A stretch of DNA of 64,000 bases, taken from Sphingobacterium gobiense. GTDB lineage: Bacteria; Bacteroidota; Bacteroidia; Sphingobacteriales; Sphingobacteriaceae. This document shows positions 25,980 through 35,950 of this stretch, in pieces (position 1 is the first letter of the stretch; every line of letters begins with the position of its first letter). Below the pieces are notes generated by a model that saw only the letters and a program-made list of their open reading frames with translations, ran no database searches and was not told where the DNA came from. The position numbers were made by a program, and so were the translations under genes. The stretch is taken from positions 868,001 through 932,000 of the forward strand of contig NZ_PVBS01000001.1 in assembly GCF_002980575.1 (NCBI RefSeq). Direction: 5' to 3'.

Positions 25980-27262
25980 GCCTGTCCGTGATTGGAGGCT
26001 CCGATTTGCTCGTTTAGAACGGACGAGGGCATATTTCTCAATTTCGCCTTAACAAGCTTGTCTACACTATACATCAGCAATATGGAAACCACTGATATCG
26101 CAACAACGGTATAACCGACAATATCGTAATGCTCCAACGGGCTGATCTTATTTTGCTGAAAAACGATAAGCCCAGCGACTGTTGCAGCGATTCCTCCGGC
26201 GATCTGCTGTAATGATGCATTGATACTCATAAATGCCCCTCGGTCATGCATATCCGGAACAGCAGAGATAAGTGCAGACGAGGGCACCATCCTACTCATA
26301 ATTCCTATCATCATACAAATATTAATAATCAATACCAAGGTAAAGGGAGTTGTGGCGAGATTGGTATAAATCACACAGATCACCATCAACCAAATCGTCG
26401 CTCCTGTGAACAGCTTATATTTATTCACGCGATCACTCATCTTCCCTACAAATGGCATAACAACAAGTGAGCTTACACCCGAAGCCATAAACAAAAAGGG
26501 TAACTGTTCATTACTTATTCCCAGATTATTTACAGCAAATATAGTTCCGTAAGGCATCATCATAAAACCACCTACCGATAACATTGCAGTCGTTAAAAAG
26601 CCAACGTGATAAGGTTTCTTTTTTAACGTTTGCACTAAATGGCTAATAGCCTTTTTCTGTACTTCCATCCCTAAATGGGCATCTACCGGCTTTAGCCGCA
26701 CAGCGATAATAATCGCTATGAGTACTGCCAGTCCTGCTATAAACAAAAAGGGAGCTTCCCACCCCATTCTATTCGCTATATAAAGTCCGATCGGAATACC
26801 TAACACCTGACTTGCGCCAAATCCCATCTGAACAAAGCCCATAACCCGTCCTCTTTTTTCCAAAGCAAACAGATCTGTGATAATGGCCATGGAAATAGAA
26901 CCGATAACACCTCCAAACAAGCCTGTTATAATTCTTGCGGCTACTAGTGTATAAAATGTGTTAGCAATTCCGCAAAAAATGGTACCGATAATAAAGCCGG
27001 TATAAAAAAACAATAACAGTTTCTTCCGATCATATTTGTCGGCAAAACCAGCCGTTAAAAGCCCAGAAGCACCGGCGCTGAAAGCATAGGCAGATACTAC
27101 GATACCGAAAGATGAGGCGTGCATGTCCATAGATTTGATGAGTAAGTCACCTAAAGGCGACATGACCATAAAATCTAGAATAACTGTAAACTGACTGATG
27201 GCTAAGATGAAAATCACAAATTTTTCGTATCCTGTGAAAGGTACATGTATTTTTTTCTGCAT
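25976..27262 (-). CDS. MFS transporter, drug-efflux-like
   Basis: 428 residues and 12 predicted membrane helices. The loop motif A is FADKYDRKK, after helix 2, and the helix-1 start is FVIFILAISQFTVILDFMV, as in DHA1-type multidrug antiporters. It probably exports small molecules against the proton gradient across the inner membrane; substrates cannot be inferred. The second half (KMSDRVNKYKL) repeats motif A weakly. It is not associated with a regulator. Confidence 0.85.
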   Translation of the reverse strand: MQKKIHVPFTGYEKFVIFILAISQFTVILDFMVMSPLGDLLIKSMDMHASSFGIVVSAYAFSAGASGLLTAGFADKYDRKKLLLFFYTGFIIGTIFCGIANTFYTLVAARIITGLFGGVIGSISMAIITDLFALEKRGRVMGFVQMGFGASQVLGIPIGLYIANRMGWEAPFLFIAGLAVLIAIIIAVRLKPVDAHLGMEVQKKAISHLVQTLKKKPYHVGFLTTAMLSVGGFMMMPYGTIFAVNNLGISNEQLPFLFMASGVSSLVVMPFVGKMSDRVNKYKLFTGATIWLMVICVIYTNLATTPFTLVLIINICMMIGIMSRMVPSSALISAVPDMHDRGAFMSINASLQQIAGGIAATVAGLIVFQQNKISPLEHYDIVGYTVVAISVVSILLMYSVDKLVKAKLRNMPSSVLNEQIGASNHGQA

Positions 27263-27293
27263 AAATTTATGGAATCGTACAATTTATAATATG

Positions 27294-28274
27294 TTAGTCT
27301 TCCTTTTCCAGTTCTTCAAACATCTGGCGGTCTTGGGCAGCGCCTGCTATATCACCGAGACGGTCTTTCATATCGGCACGGTAAGCATATAAATCAGAAT
27401 AATAGGGATTTAGTGCTATTGCCTTAGAGTAATCGTGAAGTGCGGCTTTCCAGTTTCCCATTTTTTCAAACAGGTCTGCACGGAGGGCATGAACATAAAA
27501 ATCTTCAGGAAGCAAACTTACCAATTTATTAAAATCGACCAAAGCCTCATCGTATAACTTTAAATCAACAAAAAATCCACCGCGTTCTTCGTAAACTATG
27601 CTGGCATCAGGCTGGATTTCCACAGATGTATCAAAATCGGCTTTAGCTTTTTCATGTTCTCGAATACCTTTGAGTAGCTTAGCCCGCAATAGATATGCTT
27701 GAGCATATGCTGGATCCAAGCTTATTGCTTGGTTTAAATCAGATAAAGCTTTGTCATATCGTAATAACCATATATATAACGCGCCGCGAGACACGAGGAG
27801 TTCTACACTGTTCGGGTAATTTTCTCGGCCATATGCATATATCTTTAGTGCACGCTCATAGTCAAATTGCTGTGTAATTTCCAGCGCACCAGCCAATATT
27901 TGTTGCAACTCGATACTGCTGCCTAGGAATATTGCTTCTATTGGTCTATTTTCTACCCATTCTAAAAAGGCTTGATAATTAAAATCTAGACTTTTGGCTA
28001 CTTGCGAATCGTAAAAAGCTCCCTCTTCATCACCTAAAGCCATATTTAGGAGCGATCGACAAGCATAAAAGAAGGGTTGATCAGAAAACTGTTGTATTCC
28101 CGCTGTGTACTGCTCTCGTGCTTCCTCCAGTTGCCCGTTTCGATAGGCGGTGAAAGCTTCCCTAGCCAGCGCTAATGCCGGATCGTCGGTCATCGTTTCA
28201 GCAGGTTTTAAAAAGCTCAAGGGAAAAAGTTGGGCACTGGCCAGAAGAAAGTATCTGTTGTTTGTTAAAGACAT
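27294..28274 (-). CDS. tetratricopeptide-repeat protein
   Basis: 326 residues from the ATG at 28274; the TTG at 28280 is an alternative. A short N-terminal hydrophobic stretch may be a weak signal. At least six TPR units follow, for example ALSDLNQAISLDPAYAQAYL, KADFDTSVEIQPDASIVYEE and ALHDYSKAIALNPYYSDLYA. Such repeats mediate protein-protein contact; no catalytic domain is present. It follows the NlpC/P60 gene by about 15 bases on the same strand, so it may be a partner of that hydrolase. Confidence 0.85.
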   Translation of the reverse strand: MSLTNNRYFLLASAQLFPLSFLKPAETMTDDPALALAREAFTAYRNGQLEEAREQYTAGIQQFSDQPFFYACRSLLNMALGDEEGAFYDSQVAKSLDFNYQAFLEWVENRPIEAIFLGSSIELQQILAGALEITQQFDYERALKIYAYGRENYPNSVELLVSRGALYIWLLRYDKALSDLNQAISLDPAYAQAYLLRAKLLKGIREHEKAKADFDTSVEIQPDASIVYEERGGFFVDLKLYDEALVDFNKLVSLLPEDFYVHALRADLFEKMGNWKAALHDYSKAIALNPYYSDLYAYRADMKDRLGDIAGAAQDRQMFEELEKED

Positions 28275-28289
28275 GATCAAAAATAGTAA

Positions 28290-29060
28290 TTACCAATATC
28301 TTTTCACAATCCGTAGCCTATGCGTATAGCGGTTTTGTTCTTTATTAAATATACCCTCCAAATCCATTTTGTCTATACGTACATTTGCGGAAGCGTGAAA
28401 GATTGTTTCTGCATCAATCATGATGCCGACGTGCATGATACGTCCTTCCTCATTATCAAAAAAAGCGAGATCCCCCGGTTTTACCTCAGAAAGAAAATTG
28501 ACTACTTCGCCTCTTTCGGCTTGTTGGTAAGCGTCACGTGGCAGCTGTATTCCAAAATAGGTATATATGATTTGACTCAGACCCGAACAGTCGATACCAG
28601 AACAGGTACGTCCCCCCCATAGGTACGGTATGTTAAGATAGTACAACATCAATTCAGGAAACCATACGTGAAAATCCGACGTGGTCGGCTTCCGGAAAAC
28701 GCCTTCAATATCATACGAAAAACCATCTAAAGATGAGTTAATAAGCTGCATAGGAATTTTCGTGCCAGGTTTTATTTGCACTTTCCTGTCACCTAAGGAT
28801 GCTGTACCGCCGGACAAACTCACAACCACATACTTACTTGCCGATACCTCCATAAAGTGTTCTTCCGATAATGCCACAAATTGTCCTTGTTGCAGCCAGC
28901 CTTCATAACCCGTATCAATCATACGAATATAAGCCCATTCCGTTTCATCCTGAAGTATTTCAAATTGCTCTGCAAAAAGCACTTGGCTCACCATTTCACT
29001 TCGGTGTGAGTTTGTAGCTCGTAACGGGATTACGGATAAGTTGCAAATACCTTTCTTCAT
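28290..29060 (-). CDS. NlpC/P60 family cysteine peptidase (C40) with SH3-like N-terminus
   Basis: 256 residues without an obvious signal peptide. Residues 1-75 resemble a bacterial SH3 domain (WAYIRMIDTGYEGWLQQGQF), a second SH3-like segment follows, and the C40 domain runs from about 135. Catalytic Cys158 is in GIDCSGLSQ, His210 in IMHVGIMI, and the third polar residue is His222 (IFHAS). The architecture matches gamma-D-glutamyl-L-diamino acid endopeptidases (YkfC-like) that cut peptidoglycan peptides. Without an export signal it may act on recycled muropeptides in the cytoplasm; that is inference. Confidence 0.9.
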   Translation of the reverse strand: MKKGICNLSVIPLRATNSHRSEMVSQVLFAEQFEILQDETEWAYIRMIDTGYEGWLQQGQFVALSEEHFMEVSASKYVVVSLSGGTASLGDRKVQIKPGTKIPMQLINSSLDGFSYDIEGVFRKPTTSDFHVWFPELMLYYLNIPYLWGGRTCSGIDCSGLSQIIYTYFGIQLPRDAYQQAERGEVVNFLSEVKPGDLAFFDNEEGRIMHVGIMIDAETIFHASANVRIDKMDLEGIFNKEQNRYTHRLRIVKRYW

Positions 29061-29146
29061 CTATCTATTTTATAAAATAAAAACAAATACCCCGACAATA
29101 CTGTTTTATACATACGAATATATCACTTTTTATACAGCTACAAAAG

Positions 29147-29614
29147 ATGAGCAGTCACAGATTCAATCGCATACTTTTAGCCGTAGACGACACACCGTGT
29201 ACCATGAAGGCTATTGATTACGCAAAAGATTTAGTTCGGGAGTTTCATTCGTCCATTGCGTTGGTCACGGTTGTTCCTCCGACCTCACCCGCCAACTACG
29301 GAGCGGATCCATTATTAGGTCAACAACCAATAGTCGTACCGGAAGTTTCCGAAATACAACAGGAATCCGCTCAGCGATATTTGGAAAGTATCGGATCTGA
29401 TTTTGACGGGGCGCAGGAAGTATTTTTATTCAACCAAGTAGGCAATGTTCGAGACGAAATTTTAAATACGGCAGCTGAATGGACGGCAGATCTTATTATT
29501 ATGGGATCTAACGGACGTACGGGTTTTGAACATTTTATCTCGGGCAGTGTATCCGAGTCCGTCATACGGAAAGCAAGTTGCCCGGTATTAGTTATTCCCG
29601 GTAAATCAGATTAA
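29147..29614 (+). CDS. universal stress protein (UspA family)
   Basis: 155 residues, single Usp domain. Strand one is RILLAVDDTP, and the nucleotide-binding motif GSNGRTGFEHFISGSVSE (G-2x-G-9x-G-S) is near residue 123, suggesting the ATP-binding subclass. Role in stress survival is known only at family level. It diverges from the NlpC/P60 gene and converges on the RsmB-like gene. Confidence 0.93.
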   Translation: MSSHRFNRILLAVDDTPCTMKAIDYAKDLVREFHSSIALVTVVPPTSPANYGADPLLGQQPIVVPEVSEIQQESAQRYLESIGSDFDGAQEVFLFNQVGNVRDEILNTAAEWTADLIIMGSNGRTGFEHFISGSVSESVIRKASCPVLVIPGKSD

Positions 29615-29641
29615 AGCCGAAAGCATTTACACTTCTATATA

Positions 29642-30817
29642 TTAGATTTTTCGTAATCGGGCAGCAAACATGCTGTCCGATTTTCTATTATACCCTTTAA
29701 TAATACCACCGTCTTCCATTACTAATCCATGTTCCTCTTCCAGATAATGGACAAGCTGTTCATTTTCTGCTTCAAATACGGAACAGGTGATGTAGATTAA
29801 TGCTCCTTGTGGTTTAAGGTAACGAACGACAGTGTCAACGATTTGATGTTGAAGGGTAACAAAGGTTTGAATGCGTTCTTCGCCAAACTGACTAAGCATC
29901 TCGGGCGTACGCCCCCAAGTTCCCGAACCAGAGCATGGCGCGTCAACCAATATGCCGTCAAAAACCTCTCCGTCCATCAAGTGACCGATATCCTGCGTTA
30001 AATCCAGTATTTTTTTCCTATAGGTTGTTTTTACATTAGCTTTATCAAAACGTTCGTCCAAATTGCGGAGTATGCTTAGTCGTATATCGGAAACCAATAA
30101 ATCAATATGTGGCCAACGATTTACTAACAACAGTGATTTTCCACCCGAACCCGCACATGCGTCCCACCATTTTTCTCCCTGTTTTAAAGAAGGAATTTCG
30201 AGACTTTGTTGAGAAGATAAATCCTGCACTTCATATAATCCTTCTATTTTCCTTATATGCTGCAGGTTACTCCCACTTGGCAAACGATAAGCATTTCCAA
30301 AAACTTGCTCAAAAGAAATTCCATGTTCTGCAAGTTCCCGTTCTACGGTTCCCTTATAATGCTGTGACACCCGAATAAATAAATCGGGCTGTACCAAATG
30401 GCTTAACGAAAATTGCTCTTTTTCAATAGCTGGTGACAAATAGGAAGTAAAAGGGAAAAATCGATTTTTCACATCATAGCCCTGCGTATTCAAAAAATGC
30501 AACTTTTCCGTTAAAGGCGCAGCCATACAAGACGCCCACTCTGGCTGATAAAGTGTTACCACGGGGCTTTGCGTTTCACACAAAAATTCAGCAACTACAA
30601 GACGGTCAACCGTAGGTAAATCTATCACAGAACGTCCTAATCGGAAAAAATTATAGCATAAACGAGAAGTCATCCGTCTATCGGATGCTCCCATTTGTTT
30701 ATTCGCTTTGAAAAATCGTGTGATAAACCGAGCAAAGGGTTCCTTATTATCATAAGCCTCTATTGCTCGCTGAAAATTCCGTAACTGTTGCTCAACGCGG
30801 CGCGGGTTAATCACCAT
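29642..30817 (-). CDS. RsmB/NOP-family rRNA (cytosine-5) methyltransferase
   Basis: 391 residues. A NusB-like N-terminal region precedes the SAM-binding Rossmann domain: WDACAGSGGKSLLL (motif I), LVSDIRLSIL, VDAPCSGSGTWGR (motif IV with PC), and YITCSVFEAENE with the second catalytic cysteine (motif VI). It methylates cytosine in rRNA using SAM. Which position is modified is not determined by sequence alone. The start is 1 base after the stop of the upstream lipoprotein gene, and the order guaA - lipoprotein - rsmB-like suggests one operon. Confidence 0.9.
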   Translation of the reverse strand: MVINPRRVEQQLRNFQRAIEAYDNKEPFARFITRFFKANKQMGASDRRMTSRLCYNFFRLGRSVIDLPTVDRLVVAEFLCETQSPVVTLYQPEWASCMAAPLTEKLHFLNTQGYDVKNRFFPFTSYLSPAIEKEQFSLSHLVQPDLFIRVSQHYKGTVERELAEHGISFEQVFGNAYRLPSGSNLQHIRKIEGLYEVQDLSSQQSLEIPSLKQGEKWWDACAGSGGKSLLLVNRWPHIDLLVSDIRLSILRNLDERFDKANVKTTYRKKILDLTQDIGHLMDGEVFDGILVDAPCSGSGTWGRTPEMLSQFGEERIQTFVTLQHQIVDTVVRYLKPQGALIYITCSVFEAENEQLVHYLEEEHGLVMEDGGIIKGYNRKSDSMFAARLRKI

Positions 30818-30818
30818 A

Positions 30819-32102
30819 CTAATTTAACTGAAACGATGAGCCTTGATAGCTTTTAAACGAGACAGCTTTATTTACAAACCCCCAACTTTCGTTATAATCA
30901 AACATATAAGCGCTGAATAAGCCCTCAAATTTTTCTTTGGTTATATGCTCGGGGTAATTATCACCATATTTTGCAAGTAGATTTCCAAAATATCGAGCGG
31001 CATCATATCCTTTATAAGAATGATCTGAAGGACTAACGCCATATAAAGAATAGTAATTTTCTTTAAATTCCTTGGCTTCTCGTGTCCATGTTTTTAGATG
31101 GCTTTCCGCCGTAATAATCGGCCGAAAGTCACCAAATCGTTCGTATATACTGAAATCGATACGCTCCCATAACGGATGACCATACACACGAAACACATAA
31201 TATTCCTGCGAAGATTTTGCTTCTAGATTACTTACGAAAGATCGCAGCTGAAACCTATCAGTTGTACCTGCTACTATTAAGTTCGTACCTGTCAGACTAA
31301 TTTCTTCATTTAATTGAGGAACAGACGATACGGAACGAACTTGAGCGGACGAATTTACTTTCCTCAACTCCGACAAGAAGCCGTTTAGAAACTGTCGTCC
31401 GTCATTGTCTGATGTATTATAAATGATAACCACATCGCCCGTTTTGTAATCCCGTGCCACACGCTCTGCCATAGCTTTCGTATGAACATCAATCGATGGT
31501 GTTAACGATACTAAATTCGGTAAATTGAATTCGCGAGCTCTTGTTGCTGCCAGCGGATTTACCTGCAAAACATTCTTGTTTGATAGATGTGTACCAAATG
31601 AAGTTATTTCTTTCGGGAATACAGGTCCAACAATCAAGGCAGCATTTGATATTTCCTCCGATTTTGCAACATATTGATTACGTACCTCGCTATCTCGCGA
31701 GTCAACCACATTGAGCGAAAACGAGCGGCCTTCTTGCGCAAGCTCGTCCAATCCCAATTGAAAACCTTGATAAAAGTCAAGTGCGATTGCAGAACGATTA
31801 ACATCTTCTTTTAATAATGTACGAGGGGAAATCTTATCAAGTTGAAAAGGTAGAATCAATGCTACACTGTTTCTGGCCGCTTCTGCTCTACGAGCATCTT
31901 CAACCGTTTTCTCTTTGTCGACCCCTTCCGGTTTTTCCTCTTTTGGAATAGTACCACCTACATTTCCTCCACGGTGGTCAGGCGACTTTAGCACACGAGT
32001 CTTGGGCGAACAGGCTCCTAGAAATAGGAGCAGCACCAATGCCCATGCAAATAATCGCTTATTCCCATTCAATTGTTGCTGGCGGTTTTGAACTAATATC
32101 AT
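30819..32102 (-). CDS. periplasmic-binding-fold lipoprotein (LpoA/Leu-binding-like)
   Basis: 427 residues from the ATG at 32102 ([13 protein letters not shown]). The lipoprotein signal ends at LLFLGAC. After a charged linker, the rest is a type 1 periplasmic-binding-protein fold ([54 protein letters not shown]). Similar proteins are annotated as amino-acid ABC substrate-binding, but no permease is near, so a scaffold or LpoA-like role in peptidoglycan synthesis is also possible. The start lies 44 bases inside the 3' end of guaA, since no shorter start keeps the signal peptide. Confidence 0.75.
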   Translation of the reverse strand: MILVQNRQQQLNGNKRLFAWALVLLLFLGACSPKTRVLKSPDHRGGNVGGTIPKEEKPEGVDKEKTVEDARRAEAARNSVALILPFQLDKISPRTLLKEDVNRSAIALDFYQGFQLGLDELAQEGRSFSLNVVDSRDSEVRNQYVAKSEEISNAALIVGPVFPKEITSFGTHLSNKNVLQVNPLAATRAREFNLPNLVSLTPSIDVHTKAMAERVARDYKTGDVVIIYNTSDNDGRQFLNGFLSELRKVNSSAQVRSVSSVPQLNEEISLTGTNLIVAGTTDRFQLRSFVSNLEAKSSQEYYVFRVYGHPLWERIDFSIYERFGDFRPIITAESHLKTWTREAKEFKENYYSLYGVSPSDHSYKGYDAARYFGNLLAKYGDNYPEHITKEKFEGLFSAYMFDYNESWGFVNKAVSFKSYQGSSFQLN

Positions 32103-33609
32103 AGACAACTCTGTTGATTCCTTTAACATGATTAATAATTTCGTTTGAAATTTTTGCTAACAAATCGTATGGCAAATGAATCCAATCGGCCGTCATACCA
32201 TCTAATGAGCCTACCGCACGTAGGGCTACGACGTGTTCGTACGTACGCTCATCGCCCATGACCCCTACAGATTGGACAGGTAGAAAAATGGTTCCTGCCT
32301 GCCATACTTTATCATACCATCCTGCTTCTTTTAAGTTACGGATATAGATGTCATCAGCTTCCTGCAAAATCCGTACCTTTTCTTCCGTAATATCACCCAG
32401 TACCCGAATAGCAAGCCCAGGCCCGGGAAAAGGATGACGACCTAAGATATTGACATCTACCTCGAGTGTTTTCCCTACACGACGTACTTCGTCCTTAAAC
32501 AAGGCTTTCAATGGCTCTACTACTTTCAGTTTCATAAAATCGGGCAAACCGCCAACATTATGATGGGACTTGATGGTTGCTGACGGGCCTTTCACAGAAA
32601 TCGATTCAATAACATCCGGATAGATCGTACCTTGACCTAACCATTTTGCTTCAACCCCTTCCGGCAATTCATGTTGAATATCTTTAGAAGCCTGATCAAA
32701 CACGTCAATAAAAGATGCACCAATTATTTTTCGTTTTTGTTCAGGCTCTGAAACACCTGTCAACCGACCGAAAAACAATTCCTTCGCATTAATCCCTTTG
32801 ATGTTCAGCCCCATATTTTTATACGAGTCCAATACTTGTTCGTATTCGTTCTTACGAAGTAAACCATGGTCCACAAAAATACAGTGTAGGTTTTTCCCGA
32901 TAGCTTGGTGTAATAATACCGCTGCCACAGTCGAATCTACGCCACCAGACAATGCCATGATCACATGATCGTCACCTAATTGCGCTTTCAATTCGGCTAC
33001 CGTCGTTTCCACAAAAGTATCGGGTGTCCAGTCCTGCGAACAGCCACATATATCAACAACAAAATTCTTTAACAAAACTTGCCCATCGGTGCTGTGCGTC
33101 ACCTCTGGGTGAAATTGGATACCATATGTACGTGTGCCTTCTATCTCGTATGCAGCCACGCGTACTTTGTCCGTACTAGCAATAATTTTGAAATTGGAAG
33201 GTATCTCCCTAATAGTGTCTCCATGCGACATCCACACCTGTGATTGCACCGGTACACCTTTCAACAAAGTACTTTCTTGATCCACAAATTGTAAATTCGC
33301 GCGACCGTACTCTCGGATTTCGGACGGTAACACCTCTCCTCCCGATTGCTGTGCTAAATACTGTGCACCATAGCAAACCGCTAATAGCGGAAAGCGATTT
33401 TGAATGCCAGTATAATCGACTTGAGGTGCGTCCTCTTGCCTCACGGAATAAGGACTGCCTGAAAAGATAACTCCCTTCACCTCATCGTCGAATGCGGGTA
33501 AGTTGTTATAAGGATGAATTTCGCAATAAACGTTAAGCTCACGAACACGACGTGCAATTAGCTGTGTATATTGCGAGCCAAAATCAAGAATGATAATTTT
33601 TTCGGACAT
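32059..33609 (-). CDS. guaA: GMP synthase (glutamine-hydrolysing)
   Basis: 516 residues. The N-terminal class I glutaminase has Cys79 in AVCYGAQ and the His-Glu pair in QFHPEVTHS. The ATP-pyrophosphatase domain has the P-loop ALSGGVDST (about residue 220), and the C-terminal dimerisation domain carries [13 protein letters not shown]. It aminates XMP to GMP with glutamine and ATP. Length is normal (E. coli 525). It is the first gene of the guaA - lipoprotein - methyltransferase run. Confidence 0.97.
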   Translation of the reverse strand: MSEKIIILDFGSQYTQLIARRVRELNVYCEIHPYNNLPAFDDEVKGVIFSGSPYSVRQEDAPQVDYTGIQNRFPLLAVCYGAQYLAQQSGGEVLPSEIREYGRANLQFVDQESTLLKGVPVQSQVWMSHGDTIREIPSNFKIIASTDKVRVAAYEIEGTRTYGIQFHPEVTHSTDGQVLLKNFVVDICGCSQDWTPDTFVETTVAELKAQLGDDHVIMALSGGVDSTVAAVLLHQAIGKNLHCIFVDHGLLRKNEYEQVLDSYKNMGLNIKGINAKELFFGRLTGVSEPEQKRKIIGASFIDVFDQASKDIQHELPEGVEAKWLGQGTIYPDVIESISVKGPSATIKSHHNVGGLPDFMKLKVVEPLKALFKDEVRRVGKTLEVDVNILGRHPFPGPGLAIRVLGDITEEKVRILQEADDIYIRNLKEAGWYDKVWQAGTIFLPVQSVGVMGDERTYEHVVALRAVGSLDGMTADWIHLPYDLLAKISNEIINHVKGINRVVYDISSKPPATIEWE

Positions 33610-33662
33610 GGCGCAAAGTTACATATTCGCCTTGTATTTTTAACGATTTTAATTGATTTCCT

Positions 33663-34172
33663 TTAGCGGCCTAATAAGGTCAGTTCATTATCAGAATACA
33701 TCTTTGCGCCTTTTAGGTAGGTATAGATAAGTTGTTTAGTTTCTTTATCTTTTAACTTATACAAATTATTGACCAGAAAACCCTTATCTTCCTCTATATT
33801 ATCTTTATACCCCAAATACGAAGGAATATAATATTGAATACATAAACGAATATAACGTAACTCGATATTGTTTGGGTTTTCGGCTATTTCCTCTTCTAAC
33901 ATTTTTTTTCCATTTCTAAGATAACCCATTTTTTTTAGTGGATTCCCAGCATGTTTCGCCATAAACATATGGTAAGCTGCCTCGTAACCTCGTCCGACCG
34001 GACAGTTCGCATATTCTTCCAGCGCCTCGAGATGCTTTTTACAAGTTTCTTCTTCTTTATGCCCTACTTTGAAATCCTTTCTGATTTCAGCTAGCGAAAG
34101 CCCCTGTCCAAATAACACTGTTGTTGTCACGAACAACTGAAACAGTACGATATAAAAGCGTCTTCTCATCAT
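33663..34172 (-). CDS. hypothetical secreted protein
   Basis: 169 residues from the ATG at 34172 (MMRRRFYIVLFQLF). The first 22 residues look like a Sec signal ending near VLFGQG. The mature part is charged and helical, with two cysteines (TCKKH and NCPVGRG) and no motif I recognise; the pattern EEEIAENPNNIELRYIRL hints at TPR-like helices. The frame stays open upstream into cstA, but those residues are the antisense-like out-of-frame reading of that gene. It follows cstA by 137 bases. Confidence 0.65.
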   Translation of the reverse strand: MMRRRFYIVLFQLFVTTTVLFGQGLSLAEIRKDFKVGHKEEETCKKHLEALEEYANCPVGRGYEAAYHMFMAKHAGNPLKKMGYLRNGKKMLEEEIAENPNNIELRYIRLCIQYYIPSYLGYKDNIEEDKGFLVNNLYKLKDKETKQLIYTYLKGAKMYSDNELTLLGR

Positions 34173-34309
34173 AAGCCCTATACGTTGGTTATACAGTATA
34201 TGTTTACAAAAAACAAGCCAATTTCCCTTCAATTGGCTTAACAAGTTACTATTTAAAAAGGTAAGGCGCAAGAGATGAAGTGATTTATATGTACCCTGCA
34301 CGTAAAAGG

Positions 34310-35746
34310 CTAGGAATCGGGGCTTCGTCTTTGCAAACGATATCTGAAAAACAAAACCAACAATAGGATGGCTACACCTATAGCTACCCCGTACCCAATC
34401 GGGTGCGGAAGGAACAAACCCTCTGGAGCAATTAGAATATAAGAAACAACAACCATTGTCATAAAAGTTGCCGGAAGTAACGCAAGCCAATAAAGTTTAC
34501 CTTGTTGGCATAAATATACAGCAATCGTCCATAAAACAAAGGCAGCTAGCGTCTGGTTAGTCCAGGCAAAATAGCGCCAAATAACAGCAAAATCGGTGTG
34601 GCTGATCAAAAGTGCTAAAGCAAAAAGTATTCCTGACAACAGCAATCGCTTCATCATTGATTTTTGGCTTATTTTAAAAACATCCGAAATTAGCAGACGC
34701 GCACTCCTAAATGCCGTATCACCAGAGGTTATGGGCGCAACGACGACTCCTATCAACGCTAGGACTCCACCTATCGGACCTAACAATTCATTGCATACTT
34801 TATTCACAACGACGGCGGCATTTCCGCCGTTCTCGCTCATAAAAACATTTAATTCCCCAACACCTCCAAAAAAACTCATACTAGCGGCAGCCCATATTAA
34901 TGCAACAACACCTTCTGTAGCCATTGTACCAAAAAAAACGGGCTTTCCCTCCTTTTCACTTTTTAAACACCGGGCAATAATCGGCGATTGCGTGGCGTGA
35001 AAACCGGAAACCGCACCACAGGCGATCGTGATAAATAACATCGGAAATATTGGATAGTCTGTACCTCCCGAATGAAAATTCTTGATCGTGGATAATTGCA
35101 GCTCCATGATAGGGAGATCGTAATAAAACAGTGCACAAAAAATTGCCGCTGACATGAATAAGAAGATAATTCCAAAAACTGGATAAAGCTTCCCGATAAT
35201 TTTGTCTACAGGCAATACGGTAGACATCAAATAATAAAATAGTATACAGCCCGATATTATTCCAACGGTAAAAAACTCATGGTCTACTATCTCTGCTATA
35301 ATATGGGCGGGTCCTATAAAAAAAACCACCCCTACCATAATCAAAAGCACAAAGGTCAATATCCTCAAAACCAGGCGCACGGGTGTTCCCAGATAAGTAC
35401 CGGCTATTTCGGTAAAACTCTTTCCTGCGTTTCGTATACACAACATCCCTGAAAAATAATCATGAACGCCCCCAGCAATCAAGCAACCCAACACAATCCA
35501 GAGAAAGGCAACAGGCCCCCACATAGCGCCTGCCACCGCGCCAAAAATAGGCCCCAGACCAGCAATGTTTAAAAATTGTATCAAAAATGATTTCCATCGC
35601 GGCAACGCCACAAAGTCTACTCCGTCAGCCCTGCTAAATGCCGGTGTAGGCCGATCTGGATCTATTTCAAAAATCCGCTCGCATACCTTCCCGTAAATAA
35701 AATAACCCGCGATAAGAACCGCAATAGAAACCAGTAGTGTGATCAT
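34310..35746 (-). CDS. carbon starvation protein CstA family transporter
   Basis: 478 residues, about 13-14 membrane helices. CstA signatures: FLIQFLNIAGLGPIFGAVAG, GGVHDYFSGMLC and ATQSPIIARC. Family members import peptides or pyruvate (E. coli CstA and BtsT). The protein is shorter than E. coli CstA (701), and matches the compact CstA versions of Bacteroidota and Firmicutes. Substrate unknown. No two-component regulator of the BtsSR type is nearby. Confidence 0.9.
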   Translation of the reverse strand: MITLLVSIAVLIAGYFIYGKVCERIFEIDPDRPTPAFSRADGVDFVALPRWKSFLIQFLNIAGLGPIFGAVAGAMWGPVAFLWIVLGCLIAGGVHDYFSGMLCIRNAGKSFTEIAGTYLGTPVRLVLRILTFVLLIMVGVVFFIGPAHIIAEIVDHEFFTVGIISGCILFYYLMSTVLPVDKIIGKLYPVFGIIFLFMSAAIFCALFYYDLPIMELQLSTIKNFHSGGTDYPIFPMLFITIACGAVSGFHATQSPIIARCLKSEKEGKPVFFGTMATEGVVALIWAAASMSFFGGVGELNVFMSENGGNAAVVVNKVCNELLGPIGGVLALIGVVVAPITSGDTAFRSARLLISDVFKISQKSMMKRLLLSGILFALALLISHTDFAVIWRYFAWTNQTLAAFVLWTIAVYLCQQGKLYWLALLPATFMTMVVVSYILIAPEGLFLPHPIGYGVAIGVAILLLVLFFRYRLQRRSPDS

Positions 35747-35950
35747 AATTTAAACGCGTATGAAATCCAGGCGTAAGCTACTGTTTTTAATCGATAAATT
35801 ACAATCCTAATATCTGTTTTTGGTCCAGAAGTTCATTCCTTAACTTATCGTAATCAATGCCTTGAACTGTTTTTTGTGCCAGAAAAGACGATACGTCAAC
35901 AAGTATGTTCTATTCGTGTTGTTGAAGAAAAGACCATTGTAGCAAAGTTA

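Noticed and set aside
35766..35920. Minus-strand open stretch ending in KLRNELLDQKQILGL between cstA and dnaE2
   Set aside because: It reads like a protein tail, but has no usable start codon and is only about 36 codons long. A gene fragment is possible but not supported.
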